Shown: positions 28,811 through 40,588, counted from the first letter of the stretch. The stretch: DNA of 64,000 nt from Lachnospiraceae bacterium (GCA_015056735.1 SVFT01000001.1:1-64000), one strand, 5' to 3'. Numbers and translations: made by a program. The notes: generated by a model not told the origin, from the sequence alone.

Positions 28811-31248
28811 TGACGTTTCTCCTTCCGTGTATCAGCTGCCGCTATGATGGCATCATAGTCGAGGTTAAAGAGCGCGTCCTCAATCTCAGCAAGTCTTCGC
28901 TCGTTTTCTTCCGAGATCGCACATCGTTTCAGATCGTCCAGCATATTTTCCAGCATATCGTGGTCCATTGCCATCGCAGCCTCTTCGAGGGACTGCCATG
29001 CATCGGACGGAACAGGCATGCGTTCGGCATCATCTGCCTGTGTCCCCGGATTATACGAGTCAAAATCGATCGAAGCGAGCTTGTCATCCAGGGCGGACAG
29101 AAGTGATAAAAGCTTGGGCGTCAGAGCGGTGACAAATCCGGAATCGCCGCATTTTGCCGCGTTTTCAAGGGCGGCGGCAAGTCCGCTTAATTCCATGGCG
29201 CCGATGGTCGCGGCTGATGATTTCAGCGCGTGCACTTTTACGGCGTAGTCGCCGAGTTCGTTCTTCTGAAGGAGCGAAGCGATGATCTTGCGCGTCTCGT
29301 CCGTGCTTTTATGAAAGACTTTGATGACGGACAGGTAACTCTTGACGGATCCGCACGCCTTAAGACCGATCGCGGTATCCAGTTCTTTGATCGCCTTCAG
29401 GTAATCGGGTGCATTCAGATCTGTTTCCACGGCATGTTCGGTCTTTTTTACTTTGCCCTCCGGAAGATAGCGAAGGAGTATTTTTTCAAGCTTTTCTCCG
29501 TTGACCGGCTTGGGACAGAAGTCCGTAAACCCTGCATCAAGATACATCTCTCTTGCGCCCACGATCGCATTCGCGGTAAGCGCGATGCAGGGAACGAGCG
29601 CGTGCGCCGGCATCCTGCGGATCTGCTTTAATACCTCGATCCCGTCCATATCCGACATCATGTGATCGATGAAGATCATATCGTATGTATTGTCCCCGGC
29701 TGCGGCGAGGCCTTCCTTGCCGGACTCCGCCGTATCGATCGTAAGCTGCGTCGGCGAAAGGAGCTCTCTGATTACCTGCAGATTGACAGGTGCGTCATCG
29801 ATCACGAGGATTCTTGCATCCGGTGCGACGAAGAGCTCGCGATAATCGGCATATGTCTCGCCGACAATGTCCGTCACATCAAATACACCGATCGGCGTTG
29901 GATCGACGACCTGTTGCCTGATCGAAAATGAGAAAACGCTTCCCCGGCCGTATGTACTTTTGACCTGAAGCTTACTGCCCATCAGATCGAGCAGACGGTT
30001 TGTGATGCTAAGTCCGAGGCCTGAACCGACTACGCCTTGGTTGGCGTCCGACTCAAATCTGGTAAACGGCGAGGAGAGCTTTGCGATATCTTCGGAGCGG
30101 ATACCGATGCCGGAGTCTTCCACCGTGAAGCGCAGGTTGATCGATCCGTCATCTTCCGGCGTATAGGTCACATAGAGGCCTACAGAGCCGGCGCGCGTGT
30201 ATTTGACCGCATTGGTCAAAAGGTTCATGACACACTGTCTGATACGCACAACATCGCCCATCAGTCTGTCCGGGATCGCCGCATCCGCTTCCCAGAAGAA
30301 GGAGAGGGAAGCATTTTTGGTCCGAAGCTCCGTCATGTTGACAAGATCACTGATGAGGAGGCGAAGACCGTATTCCGCAGGGACGATCTCAAACTTGCCG
30401 GTCTCGACCTTGGCAAGATCCAGAATATCGTTTAAGAGGGCCAGGAGCGCATTGCCGGCATCCAGGATATGACCGGCGCGCCGCTTGGTCTCTTTTTCTT
30501 TGCTCTCACGCAGGATCAGCTCATCCATGCCAAGGACGGTATTGATCGGTGTTCTGATCTCATGCGACATATTTGCAAGGAACACGTCTTTGGTCCGATT
30601 CGCGCTCTCCGCAAGCTCCTTGTGCATAAGCGCCTCTTCCGAGATCTGCCTGATCGTCTCTTCGCGTTTAAAACGTTCAAATCGTTCCATAAACCAGAAT
30701 TTGGACGCCCACATCATGGCGAATGTGAAGAGTATGACGTTCAGATAGGTGGAAACGCCTCGCATACCGGCTGAATATAGCCCCAGAAGGCTCAGGAGCA
30801 TCGCGACGAACAGATTGAACAGGGAAAAGACCGGAAGCAGGAAGACTGCCACCGACGGTAAGAGAAAAGCAAGGCACCAGCCGATAAAGACGAGCGGTGC
30901 GCCACTTTTGATTTTGATATAGAGCTCCAGAGTCGCCCAATGCGGGACCAGAAGCGCAAAGACATAATGGACACATTCCAGACGGAATGCAGTCTTCGGG
31001 GTGGATGTTTTCAAAAGATATGTCAAAAGGAGCGTGACGCCGCCCATGAGAGAACCGGTTCCGAAGATCACCAGGCCACCGGCCGTGCTCACATCGAGGA
31101 ACTGACCGCGGATCGCTGCCGAAAGAAGGGATTCCAGGCTCACGCAAAGCAAAATAAGGGCACCGACACGGATCACATGATTCTGCGTCAAAATGATATC
31201 CTGCCGAAACCCTTTGTATTTACCGATCGCTCTGTCGTACAATTTCAT
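28807..31248 (-). CDS. Hybrid sensor histidine kinase (HisKA-HATPase-REC-Hpt)
   Basis: FLANMSHEIRTPINTVLGM; REC; Hpt-like AVKVHALKSSAATIGA. Confidence 0.94.
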   Translation of the reverse strand: MKLYDRAIGKYKGFRQDIILTQNHVIRVGALILLCVSLESLLSAAIRGQFLDVSTAGGLVIFGTGSLMGGVTLLLTYLLKTSTPKTAFRLECVHYVFALLVPHWATLELYIKIKSGAPLVFIGWCLAFLLPSVAVFLLPVFSLFNLFVAMLLSLLGLYSAGMRGVSTYLNVILFTFAMMWASKFWFMERFERFKREETIRQISEEALMHKELAESANRTKDVFLANMSHEIRTPINTVLGMDELILRESKEKETKRRAGHILDAGNALLALLNDILDLAKVETGKFEIVPAEYGLRLLISDLVNMTELRTKNASLSFFWEADAAIPDRLMGDVVRIRQCVMNLLTNAVKYTRAGSVGLYVTYTPEDDGSINLRFTVEDSGIGIRSEDIAKLSSPFTRFESDANQGVVGSGLGLSITNRLLDLMGSKLQVKSTYGRGSVFSFSIRQQVVDPTPIGVFDVTDIVGETYADYRELFVAPDARILVIDDAPVNLQVIRELLSPTQLTIDTAESGKEGLAAAGDNTYDMIFIDHMMSDMDGIEVLKQIRRMPAHALVPCIALTANAIVGAREMYLDAGFTDFCPKPVNGEKLEKILLRYLPEGKVKKTEHAVETDLNAPDYLKAIKELDTAIGLKACGSVKSYLSVIKVFHKSTDETRKIIASLLQKNELGDYAVKVHALKSSAATIGAMELSGLAAALENAAKCGDSGFVTALTPKLLSLLSALDDKLASIDFDSYNPGTQADDAERMPVPSDAWQSLEEAAMAMDHDMLENMLDDLKRCAISEENERRLAEIEDALFNLDYDAIIAAADTRKEKRQ

Positions 31249-31514
31249 GACTCTCCCCTCGTGAATCCATGAAATAAGAAAAGATAGCGTATTCCTATGA
31301 TACCATAGAGGGCCTGCCGTAAACAAGGAAGTACCGCGTGATGAAAAAGAATTTATAAAAATTTTGTACGGTTCGGTATAAACTTTTGGAATAGTTCATA
31401 CGATATGAAGTATTATAAAGAACGGATTTAATAAAAAATTTAGCATATTTTTTCAATTATTTGTTTTATAATGAACATAAGAAAGAATTTTGGGTCATGA
31501 AAGGAGAACAAAGT

Positions 31515-33212
31515 ATGGGAAAGGCGAAGAGAAATCTTAAGGAGAAAGGAATCCACTTATCAATGGTACTTCTGCTGATCGGCATCATCCCGTTGATCGC
31601 TGTTTCAGCGATATCCGTGATCGCTAATTCATTCAAAAGCAAGAGCAGTATTGAAGCGATCATTTACTCCAAACTGAACGCAAGCGCGATCACGATGGGG
31701 AAATATTTTGAATATGATATCGAACATGATGTGTTTGAACCGCTCGATGCGGCTTCACTGGAATATATCGACTGTCTGAAAAATGAAGACATCGAACTGA
31801 CGGTCTTTGAAGCAGACACGCGTGTAACGACATCCATTGCGGATCCGAACAATCCGACCGGCCGTAATGTGGGGACCAAGGCAAAAGACGGTATCTGGGA
31901 TATCGTAAGCAAGGGCGGGATCGTCCAGGATAAGAACGTTCAGATCGCGGGCGAAGACTACTATGTATGCTATGTTCCGCTCTATTCGGGCGATCAGGTC
32001 TGGGGCATGGCTTTTGCCGGTACGCATATGAGCCATGTATCCGACATCATCACTTCGATGACGGTTTCGATGGTCCTGATCGCGCTGCTGTGCGTGATCG
32101 CGATCGGTATTGTGATCTTCCTGATCTCCAACAGGATCAAACATTCGATCAGGCAGGAAGTTAAGCAGATCGTTACGATCGCAGACGGTGATCTGACATC
32201 TGATGAAAGAATGCATTCCAGCATCTTCGAGTTCAATCAGATCGCAGCGGCGATCGTACGCCTCAAAGAGGGTCTGACTGAGATCATCGGCAATGTACAG
32301 AGTATTTCTACCAACTTAAACGATACTTCCGTAGGCGTAGCGGAATCCGCTGAGTCCGGTGCGGAAGGCTCCAGACATATCAAAGAAGCCATCGACGAGC
32401 TCGCACATGCCGCGCAGAGCATGGCAGAGAGCGTACAGGATGTCAACGAGCAGGTCGGCGAGATGGATAACAACATCGTCGGTATCTCCGATAACGTTGA
32501 GCGCTTAAGCGACAGCTCGCGCAATATCAAGAAGGCAAACGAGGAAGTTGAACAGTTCATGGACAATCTGTATCAGAGTTCCCTGGATTCCGTACAGGCA
32601 GTCAACAGCATCAACGAGTCTGTAGGCGAGACCAACAAGTCCATCGAAAAGATCAACGATGCGATCAAACTGATCATCGATATTGCAAGCCAGACGAATC
32701 TCTTAAGCTTAAATGCCAGCATTGAAGCCGCAAGAGCCGGCGTAGCAGGCAAGGGCTTTGCAGTCGTAGCGGAAGAGATCGGCAAGCTCGCAGAGCAGTC
32801 TTCGGAAGATGCAAATACGATCAAGGCGATCGCGGACGAGATCATGGAACGTTCCGAAAAAGCGGTTCAGGCTTCCGAGAACGTAAAGGACATCATAGAT
32901 AAAGAGCAGGATCTTGTGAACAAGACGCAGGAGAAGATCAAGGTCCTGAACGAAGAGATCGAAAGCTCGATCGAGCAGATCGATTCCATCAGCAGACAGA
33001 CACAGGAACTCGAGACGGTCAAGACCAACATCATCGCAAACATCAGCGACCTCTCGGCAGTATCCGAAGAGAACGCTGCAAGCAACCAGGAAGTCAACGC
33101 ATCGATCATGGGCGTTACGGACAACATTGCAAGCATCAGTGATGAGACGACCGGTGTCAAGGACCAGGCGGTTGAGCTGAACAAGCAGATGCAGCGTTTC
33201 AAGATCAAATAA
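31515..33212 (+). CDS. Methyl-accepting chemotaxis protein
   Basis: [43 protein letters not shown]. Confidence 0.95.
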   Translation: MGKAKRNLKEKGIHLSMVLLLIGIIPLIAVSAISVIANSFKSKSSIEAIIYSKLNASAITMGKYFEYDIEHDVFEPLDAASLEYIDCLKNEDIELTVFEADTRVTTSIADPNNPTGRNVGTKAKDGIWDIVSKGGIVQDKNVQIAGEDYYVCYVPLYSGDQVWGMAFAGTHMSHVSDIITSMTVSMVLIALLCVIAIGIVIFLISNRIKHSIRQEVKQIVTIADGDLTSDERMHSSIFEFNQIAAAIVRLKEGLTEIIGNVQSISTNLNDTSVGVAESAESGAEGSRHIKEAIDELAHAAQSMAESVQDVNEQVGEMDNNIVGISDNVERLSDSSRNIKKANEEVEQFMDNLYQSSLDSVQAVNSINESVGETNKSIEKINDAIKLIIDIASQTNLLSLNASIEAARAGVAGKGFAVVAEEIGKLAEQSSEDANTIKAIADEIMERSEKAVQASENVKDIIDKEQDLVNKTQEKIKVLNEEIESSIEQIDSISRQTQELETVKTNIIANISDLSAVSEENAASNQEVNASIMGVTDNIASISDETTGVKDQAVELNKQMQRFKIK

Positions 33213-33250
33213 CAAATTGCAAGATGTGAGTTTTTCGTTTCTACCCCAAG

Positions 33251-33285
33251 AAAGAGGCCTCCCGGAGATCCGGGGGGCCTCTTTG
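33251..33285 (+). terminator. Terminator
   Basis: GAGGCCTCCCGG-AGAT-CCGGGGGGCCTC-TTT. Confidence 0.88.
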
Positions 33286-33402
33286 CATAGGTTGGGATTG
33301 TTTCGCAATTTGCAGATGTGTTATACTGTAAAGGATTTGGTGCTTTAAAGGGGCGACTTAAATGAAAAATAGACTACTTTTTTCAGAGGAGGAATCTGAC
33401 AG

Positions 33403-34686
33403 ATGAGTGATTACAGAATGGGAACCAAGTGCGTACAGGGTGGCTATACACCGGCAAACGGTGAGCCGAGACAGATCCCGATCGTACAGTCTACGACTTT
33501 TAAATATGCGACAAGTGAAGATATGGGCAAGCTTTTTGACCTTGAAGCAAGCGGCTATTTCTATACACGTCTGCAGAATCCGACCAATGACTATGTGGCG
33601 GCCAAGATCGCTGAGCTCGAGGGCGGCACGGCAGCGATGCTGACATCTTCCGGCCAGGCGGCGAATTTCTTTGCGCTTTTTAATATCTGCGGCAACGGCG
33701 ATCATATCGTTTCTTCTTCAAGCATCTACGGCGGTACGTTCAACCTGATCTCCGTGACGATGGCGCGCATGGGGATCGATGTGACATTCGTTGCACCGGA
33801 CTGCACGGAAGAAGAGTTGAACGCGGCATTCCGCCCGAATACAAAGGCTGTATTCGGTGAGACGATCGCCAATCCGGCGCTGACCGTACTTGATATCGAG
33901 CTGTATGCAAAATGCGCGCATGCGCATGGCGTGCCGCTTATTGTGGACAATACATTCGCAACACCCGTAAACTGCAGACCGTTTGAGTGGGGTGCGGATA
34001 TCGTCACACATTCAACGACAAAATACATGGATGGTCACGGCGTTGCGGTCGGCGGTGCGATCGTAGATTCCGGCAAGTTTGACTGGATGGCGCATGCCGA
34101 TAAGTTCCCCGGTCTTTGCACACCGGACGAGAGCTACCATGGTCTGACATATGCCGAGAAGTTCGGCAAGGAAGGCGCTTTTATCACAAAGTGTACCGCG
34201 CAGCTGATGAGAGACCTCGGTTCGATCCAGTCACCGCAGCATGCTTTTTACTTAAATCTCGGACTGGAGAGCCTGCATGTCCGCATGCCGCGCCATTGTG
34301 AGAACGGCCAGGCGGTTGCGGAGTTCCTTGAAAAGCACCCGAAGGTAGTAAAGGTCAACTACTGCGGTCTTCCGGGTGACCGTTTCCATGAACAGGCCAA
34401 AAAGTATCTGCCGAACGGCTCCTGCGGCGTTGTCAGCTTTGAACTTGCCGGCGGAAGAGAAGCGGCGCAGGTATTCATGAGACATCTGAAACTGGCGGCG
34501 ATCGAGACGCATGTGGCGGATGCGAGAACATGCTGCCTCAATCCCGCAACATCCACGCACCGTCAGATGACAGACGAGCAGCTTGCGGCAGCAGGCATCC
34601 CGGCAGGGCTTGTTCGTATGTCCTGCGGTCTTGAGAGCAAGGAGGACCTGGTCGCGGATATCGCGCAGGCATTGGATCAGATTTAA
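33403..34686 (+). CDS. metY: O-acetylhomoserine aminocarboxypropyltransferase
   Basis: Cys/Met metabolism PLP family; VTHSTTKYMDGHG. Confidence 0.92.
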   Translation: MSDYRMGTKCVQGGYTPANGEPRQIPIVQSTTFKYATSEDMGKLFDLEASGYFYTRLQNPTNDYVAAKIAELEGGTAAMLTSSGQAANFFALFNICGNGDHIVSSSSIYGGTFNLISVTMARMGIDVTFVAPDCTEEELNAAFRPNTKAVFGETIANPALTVLDIELYAKCAHAHGVPLIVDNTFATPVNCRPFEWGADIVTHSTTKYMDGHGVAVGGAIVDSGKFDWMAHADKFPGLCTPDESYHGLTYAEKFGKEGAFITKCTAQLMRDLGSIQSPQHAFYLNLGLESLHVRMPRHCENGQAVAEFLEKHPKVVKVNYCGLPGDRFHEQAKKYLPNGSCGVVSFELAGGREAAQVFMRHLKLAAIETHVADARTCCLNPATSTHRQMTDEQLAAAGIPAGLVRMSCGLESKEDLVADIAQALDQI

Positions 34687-34704
34687 GGAGAGTTATTTTA
34701 AGTT

Positions 34705-35646
34705 ATGCCCATTAAGATTCCGAACAGCTTACCCGCGGCGGAGACGCTCCGCAGCGAAAATATATTTGTCATGACCGAGGACAGAGCGATCAAGCAGGAT
34801 ATTCGTCCGCTTGAGATCCTCATGGTCAACCTGATGCCCAAGAAGATCCCGACGGAGACACAGTTTTCCCGTATCCTCGGCAATACGCCGCTTCAGATCA
34901 ACTTGGAGCTTGTGGCACCTGCGTCGCACGAATCCAAGAATACGCCGGTAGAGCATCTCCAGCGATTCTACAAGAGCTTTAGTGAAGTACGCGACCGCAA
35001 ATTCGACGGCTGCATCATTACAGGGGCGCCGCTTGATTTTGTTGAGTATGAGGATGTGGATTATTGGGATGAGGTTGTGGAGATCCTCGACTGGACCAAA
35101 TCGCATGTCCACAGTTCGATCTTCCTGTGCTGGGGCGCACTTGCAGCCTACTATCACTTCTACGGCATCCGCAAGTATGAACTTCCGGAGAAGCTGTTTG
35201 GCGTCTTCCCGCATACGGTGGATTACAAGCAGTCGATCCTCTTCCGTGGTTTTGATGATGTGTTTTATGTGCCGCATTCCCGTCATGTGAACGTGCGCCG
35301 GGAAGACGTGGAGAAGGTGCCGGAGCTCAAGATCCTGGCAAGCTCCGAGAAGACAGGCGTGCATGTTGCGATGACGCAGGGCGGCCGCCGGATCTTTGTG
35401 CTCGGTCATATGGAGTATGATCCCGATACGCTGAAGCAGGAATATGACCGCGACGTTGCGGCAGGGCTTCCGATCCATGTACCGGACAATTATTATCCGG
35501 ATGATGATCCGACCAAGCCACCGCTGGTACGCTGGCGTGCGCATGCGAATCTTTTCTACAGCAACTGGCTGAACTACTTCGTATACCAGTCTACGCCCTA
35601 TGATGTCATGGAGATCGACGGCAGGGAAAAGAGCGCGGAAGAATAA
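34705..35646 (+). CDS. metA: Homoserine O-acyltransferase (MetA type)
   Basis: MPIKIPNSLPAAETL..., LEILMVNLMPKKIPTETQFSR. Confidence 0.95.
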   Translation: MPIKIPNSLPAAETLRSENIFVMTEDRAIKQDIRPLEILMVNLMPKKIPTETQFSRILGNTPLQINLELVAPASHESKNTPVEHLQRFYKSFSEVRDRKFDGCIITGAPLDFVEYEDVDYWDEVVEILDWTKSHVHSSIFLCWGALAAYYHFYGIRKYELPEKLFGVFPHTVDYKQSILFRGFDDVFYVPHSRHVNVRREDVEKVPELKILASSEKTGVHVAMTQGGRRIFVLGHMEYDPDTLKQEYDRDVAAGLPIHVPDNYYPDDDPTKPPLVRWRAHANLFYSNWLNYFVYQSTPYDVMEIDGREKSAEE

Positions 35647-35660
35647 AACGACAGTTTTTG

Positions 35661-35690
35661 AGAGCATCTACAGGATGCTCTTTTTTTTTA
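35661..35690 (+). terminator. Terminator after metA
   Basis: GAGCATC-TACA-GGATGCTC-TTTTTTTT. Confidence 0.9.
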
Positions 35691-35807
35691 TAAAAATTTT
35701 ATATAGCATAGCAAAAAAGATATTAACTCCTATCGTGTCATATGATATAATTATTCTGAAAATTCTGAACTTAATTGCACAAAACACCGTACGATAGGAG
35801 AATTCGG

Positions 35808-37484
35808 ATGAAAAAGACGAAAAACACTACCATAGCTGCAACTCTGAAATCCATGTTTTCATTTGCGAACGGTATGCTGGCGCTGAACTCGGTTCTGCTG
35901 ATCGCATTCCTTGCTGTCATCGCCTTCAATGTAGCGAACTTCTATAAAGTGGACTACGTAACAGAGACCAAGCAGATGGAGATCCGTAAGGATGTTCAGA
36001 CGATCAACAAACGTCTTCTCGTTGCACTTGCGGCGAATGATCCCGCTGTGACGCAGGAACAGGCGGACGATTTTGCAAAGCGTTTTGACAAGATCCAGGG
36101 ATACATCAATACGGTCGGCGATAACTTAAACGACGCTGCCCTGAAGTCGGAATTGACCGCTGACTGGCAGGCATTTTCTGATGCATCCTATAAGTTCCTT
36201 GATATCGTAAACAACGGACAGCCCGGAGAAGCGATCCAATACTACGATACGGCCTACAATGATATCTCCGAGAAGCTTGCCGATGCGCTCGACCTTGCAG
36301 GCAACAAAGCGGATGCGGCGATCGATGGGAAGTACACTCTGATCATGGCGCTGACGATCATAGCGATCGTTTTGGCGATCATTGTTTTGATCCTATGCAA
36401 CATGATCACAAGGAAGCGCTCCAATAAGCTTGTCAAGGAGATCTCCGACAGCCTCGCGATCCTTGTCGGTGCATCCGAAGAGATCGCAAAGGGCAATGTA
36501 CACGTTGCGATCGATTATGATAAGGAAGATGAGATCGGTAAAGTGGCGACGGAACTTCGCGAAGCACTTGCAACGATGGCAGGATACATCGATGAGATCA
36601 GCGAAGTGATGTCCACTATGGCGGCCGGCAATTTTGATATTCGTTTCAATGAAGACTTCAGGGGCGATTTCGTGGATATACAGGTTGCGGTCGATCGGTT
36701 TGCAGAGCAGATCTCAGCCAGCATGAACGAGATCATGATGGTGTCCGGTCAGGTATCCGGCGGTGCGGATCAGATCGCGGGTGCGGGACGTACCCTTGCG
36801 GAGAGCTGCACGGACCAGGCCAATATCGTAGAAGACCTTTCCGGTACGGTCAACAAGATCACCAAACAGATCGAAGACAATGCGCGTGAAGCCGGCAATA
36901 TCAGTCGCGAAGTGGATAACGTATCCGACGGCATCGTAGAAGGCAACGCAAAGATGCAGGATGTTGTGAACGCGATGAAAGAGATCGAAGCAACATCTCA
37001 GGAGATCGGTAAGATCATCGATACCATCAACAGCATCGCAGACCAGACCAACCTGCTTGCACTCAATGCTTCCATCGAGGCAGCCCGTGCAGGCGAAGCA
37101 GGCCGCGGCTTTGCAGTCGTAGCAAACGAAGTAAGTTCGCTTGCCGGCCAGTCTGTTGAGGCGGCACAGAATACGACCAAACTGATCGAAGCGGCGGTAA
37201 CGGCTGTGAACGATGGCATGCGCATCGCGAACGGTACGGCGGATGAGCTTTCCGCAATGGTTGATAAGGTAAAAGACATCAACGATAAGGTCAACAAGAT
37301 CGCGAAGGCTTCCGAAGCACAGGCGATCGCGGTGAAGGAACTGAACTCCAACATCGGCAACATCTCTTCCGGCGTCGAGACCAATGCGGCGACATCCGAA
37401 GAGAGTTCGGCACTGAGCATGGGCCTCAACGAACAGGCGGATTCCATGAAGGAACTCGTAAACCAGTTCAAGCTTCGTTCCTGA
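35808..37484 (+). CDS. Methyl-accepting chemotaxis protein
   Basis: [41 protein letters not shown]. Confidence 0.95.
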   Translation: MKKTKNTTIAATLKSMFSFANGMLALNSVLLIAFLAVIAFNVANFYKVDYVTETKQMEIRKDVQTINKRLLVALAANDPAVTQEQADDFAKRFDKIQGYINTVGDNLNDAALKSELTADWQAFSDASYKFLDIVNNGQPGEAIQYYDTAYNDISEKLADALDLAGNKADAAIDGKYTLIMALTIIAIVLAIIVLILCNMITRKRSNKLVKEISDSLAILVGASEEIAKGNVHVAIDYDKEDEIGKVATELREALATMAGYIDEISEVMSTMAAGNFDIRFNEDFRGDFVDIQVAVDRFAEQISASMNEIMMVSGQVSGGADQIAGAGRTLAESCTDQANIVEDLSGTVNKITKQIEDNAREAGNISREVDNVSDGIVEGNAKMQDVVNAMKEIEATSQEIGKIIDTINSIADQTNLLALNASIEAARAGEAGRGFAVVANEVSSLAGQSVEAAQNTTKLIEAAVTAVNDGMRIANGTADELSAMVDKVKDINDKVNKIAKASEAQAIAVKELNSNIGNISSGVETNAATSEESSALSMGLNEQADSMKELVNQFKLRS

Positions 37485-37486
37485 AA

Positions 37487-37518
37487 TGAGCCAGGGGGAC
37501 GGGGTGCCTGGTCCAAAA
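37487..37518. repeat. REP-like element TGAGCCAGGGGGACGGGGTGCCTGGTCCAAAA (copy 1)
   Basis: Identical to 40589-40620; CCAGG/CCTGG stem. Confidence 0.75.
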
Positions 37519-37626
37519 ATCGCAATATCAATCCTCGGATTTCCGAAAGAGATCCGAGGATTTTCATCGATGTATTCTTTTACGCCCCTCTGACGGATAG
37601 TATGTTAGAGACGGAAGGAGTTTGCT

Positions 37627-39870
37627 ATGTTGGAAATCTTGCGTAATAACATTCGGAGAGATCTGTATCGGAACCGGATTACATATCTTCTTATGGGATT
37701 GCTGATCGCTGTCGGCATGTATATTGCTTCTTCATTGGCGGCCATCACCTATTCCTATAATCTCGTCTGCGAGAAGAATTATATCGATTCCAATTATCAG
37801 GACGGACAGTTTTCCCTTAAGAAACCTCTGACGGATTCGGAGGAGTCTTTCCTGGAAAAGCAGGGCTATGGGCTGGAACGGATTTTTTCATTCGATCTTA
37901 AGCAGGAAGACGGCAGTATCCTTCGCATCTTTAAGAACCGCCAAAAGATCGATCTGCTGGTCCTTGATAAAGGGCATCATCCCAAGCAGCTGCAGGAGCT
38001 TGTACTGGACAAGTGCTATGCATCTTCAAACGGGATCGCAGTCGGAGACAGCATACAGCTTGGTTCGCAGTCGTATCAAGTCTGCGGGATCGGTTCTGTC
38101 ACGGATTATGATATGCCGTCCAGAGGACTGTCTGATTACAGCTCTGACAGTGAATCGTTCGGTCTCGTATTCCTGACAGATCAGGGATATGAAGCATTGC
38201 TCTCGCAGATCGGAGACGGCACAAGGCAGGAATATGTATACTCCTATAAGCTGCCGGAAGGCGGTACGGATGATGACCTCCGTGAGAAAATCCAGGCCTC
38301 CTTCGGTGCAAACGCGAATGTCCTTACGTTTGTTCCGCGGGCCAATAATGAGAGAATGTGTTCTGCCGTGGCGGATGGATTTGCATATGAGATAGCCGGT
38401 TTTATCATCGGGATCGGGTTACTGGTCCTCGTGTCCGTCGTATTCTATCTTGGAATAAAATCTGCGATCGAGAAGGAAAGCGCTTCTATCGGGTCACTTT
38501 ATGCCATGGGTGTGAAGAAGACATATGTGATCATCATGTATCTGGCGCCGCCGACGCTGATCGCATTTGTCGCAGGATCGCTGGGATGGCTGGCCGGAAT
38601 ATGGTTCAGCGCGGCAGAGCTCATTTCCAATTCCGATTATTACTGCATACCCTATGTCCCGATCCGGACATCGCCGCTCATTTTTGTTTATTGCGTACTG
38701 GTACCTCCGATCGTTTGTTTTCTGATCAATTTTTTCAGATTAAACAGGGTCTTTTCGATGGCACCGGTGGCGCTACTCAAGGGAACGATCAACAATGATG
38801 TCCGGCAGTACAGAAGTCGGGGAAAAGGGCGCAGCATCCTGTGCGATCTGATCTTTTCACGTTTCTTAAAGGATATAGGACTATTTGCCGTTCTCCTGAT
38901 CGGATCCCTTGTGTCCGGAATGATCTATATGCTGGGAATCGGGATCGGCCAGTTTGTAAACAATATTGAAGAAAAGCTTCCGCAGGAGATCAACTATGAG
39001 TATGTGTATGACCTCATGGAAGATTCGGATGCGCCGGTAAAGACGGGTGAAGCGGTATACAAAAAGGTCTTTAAGATCGGCGACGAGGAATATATGTCCG
39101 ATATTCAATTCATCGGGCTTGAACCGACCGGTCAGTTCTTCCACGTGGATACGAAAGATCTGAACGGAAAAGTGCTGATCAGCAGCGCGGTCGCTTCACA
39201 CTATGACCTGGAGGAAAATGACGAGTTCACCGTATATGATGACCTGACGGGAAAAGCATATACGTTCTCCGTCGCCGGTATAGCAGATTATGATGTTATG
39301 TTAACTGCCTATATGGACATCGACGATCTGCGCGAACTGCTGGGCAAGGGAAAAGTTTATAACAGCATATACGCGAACGAGGTCTGCGATTACGCACCGT
39401 CGGAGCTGCGCGGCTCATATAAGAGGATAGACTATCTGAAACCGGTTGAGAGCTTTAATCTCGAGTCGGGGAGAATGCGGATATTCTTAATAACGGTATC
39501 ATTACTCTTTTATATGGCGATGGTCATTTTCATCGTGCGGTTCTCCGTAAACGGAGGGATGCATCATATCGCGATCCACTCTGTACTGGGATACAGCAAC
39601 AGGGAACTTCAACTGATCTTTCTCTCCAGTACGGCGGTATTCACTGTTTTGTGCGGGATCGTCGGATTGCTTACGGGGTTCGGATTCTCCGGTATCGTCG
39701 TCCGGTACCTGATGAATACAACCCCCATCGGGATTCATTTAAAATATCCCGTTGTGTCGTTCATAAGAGATGTCGCTGTTGTGATCTTCGTATATCTGAT
39801 AGCGGCGTTCGGTCCTTCCCGGCAGATCAAAACAATAAACGAGCTTGATCTTGTACGGGCAAACGAATAG
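37627..39870 (+). CDS. ABC transporter permease (two FtsX-like domains)
   Basis: 747 aa, two TM clusters; adjacent to a MacB/LolD-type ATPase. Confidence 0.88.
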   Translation: MLEILRNNIRRDLYRNRITYLLMGLLIAVGMYIASSLAAITYSYNLVCEKNYIDSNYQDGQFSLKKPLTDSEESFLEKQGYGLERIFSFDLKQEDGSILRIFKNRQKIDLLVLDKGHHPKQLQELVLDKCYASSNGIAVGDSIQLGSQSYQVCGIGSVTDYDMPSRGLSDYSSDSESFGLVFLTDQGYEALLSQIGDGTRQEYVYSYKLPEGGTDDDLREKIQASFGANANVLTFVPRANNERMCSAVADGFAYEIAGFIIGIGLLVLVSVVFYLGIKSAIEKESASIGSLYAMGVKKTYVIIMYLAPPTLIAFVAGSLGWLAGIWFSAAELISNSDYYCIPYVPIRTSPLIFVYCVLVPPIVCFLINFFRLNRVFSMAPVALLKGTINNDVRQYRSRGKGRSILCDLIFSRFLKDIGLFAVLLIGSLVSGMIYMLGIGIGQFVNNIEEKLPQEINYEYVYDLMEDSDAPVKTGEAVYKKVFKIGDEEYMSDIQFIGLEPTGQFFHVDTKDLNGKVLISSAVASHYDLEENDEFTVYDDLTGKAYTFSVAGIADYDVMLTAYMDIDDLRELLGKGKVYNSIYANEVCDYAPSELRGSYKRIDYLKPVESFNLESGRMRIFLITVSLLFYMAMVIFIVRFSVNGGMHHIAIHSVLGYSNRELQLIFLSSTAVFTVLCGIVGLLTGFGFSGIVVRYLMNTTPIGIHLKYPVVSFIRDVAVVIFVYLIAAFGPSRQIKTINELDLVRANE

Positions 39871-39889
39871 AGAAAGGCGGCTGGGTTTC

Positions 39890-40588
39890 ATGATAACTGT
39901 TAGCAATATAAAGAAAACATATGGCAGCGGAAGCGGTAAGGTTGAAGCGTTAAAAGGTGTTTCCTGCACCATTGAGGCAGGAGAAAAGTGCGTGATCATC
40001 GGCTCATCCGGTAGCGGAAAATCAACCTTGCTGAACTGCATCGGCGGTTTGGAAACACCGGATGAGGGCGAGATACTGGTTGACGGAACAGAGATCACGC
40101 ACCTTAAAAAAGAGGACTTGCGGTGTTTTCGAAGAGATAAATTGGGTTTTGTATTCCAATTCTATAATCTGCTCCCCAATCTGTGCGTCAGGGATAATAT
40201 CAGAGTCGGAGCGGGGCTGAGCAAATCGCCGATGGACTATGAGATGCTGTTGCATACCTTGGGGCTTGAGCGACTTGAGAAAATGTATCCGCCCGAACTG
40301 TCCGGCGGCCAACAGCAGAGGGTTTCCATCGCAAGGGCACTGATCAAGAATTCACCGGTGCTTCTGTGCGACGAGCCGACGGGTGCTTTGGATTCCGTAA
40401 CTTCCAAAGAGATCCTGAAACTGCTTGAGGAGATCAATAAGCAGTATGGGACAACGATCGTCATGGTCACACATAACAATGCGATCCCCAAAATGATGGA
40501 TACGACGATCGTGATGAAGGACGGTCTGATCGTAAGAACGGAAAAGAATTCGAATCCTGTGCCGGCTGAAGAACTGGACGATCTGTAA
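39890..40588 (+). CDS. ABC transporter ATP-binding protein (MacB/LolD family)
   Basis: GSSGSGKSTLLNCIGGLETPDEG, LSGGQQQRVSIARAL. Confidence 0.95.
   Translation: MITVSNIKKTYGSGSGKVEALKGVSCTIEAGEKCVIIGSSGSGKSTLLNCIGGLETPDEGEILVDGTEITHLKKEDLRCFRRDKLGFVFQFYNLLPNLCVRDNIRVGAGLSKSPMDYEMLLHTLGLERLEKMYPPELSGGQQQRVSIARALIKNSPVLLCDEPTGALDSVTSKEILKLLEEINKQYGTTIVMVTHNNAIPKMMDTTIVMKDGLIVRTEKNSNPVPAEELDDL

Noticed and set aside
33286-33402. SAM riboswitch/T-box upstream of metY-metA
   Set aside because: Intergenic region is too short and lacks recognisable S-box or T-box conserved motifs.
34729-35667. 312-aa minus-strand ORF antisense to metA
   Set aside because: Shadow ORF of a confidently identified gene.
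37627-40588. Dedicated C39-type exporter for the precursor peptides
   Set aside because: The ABC system is MacB/FtsX-like and lacks an N-terminal peptidase domain; only a speculative partner.
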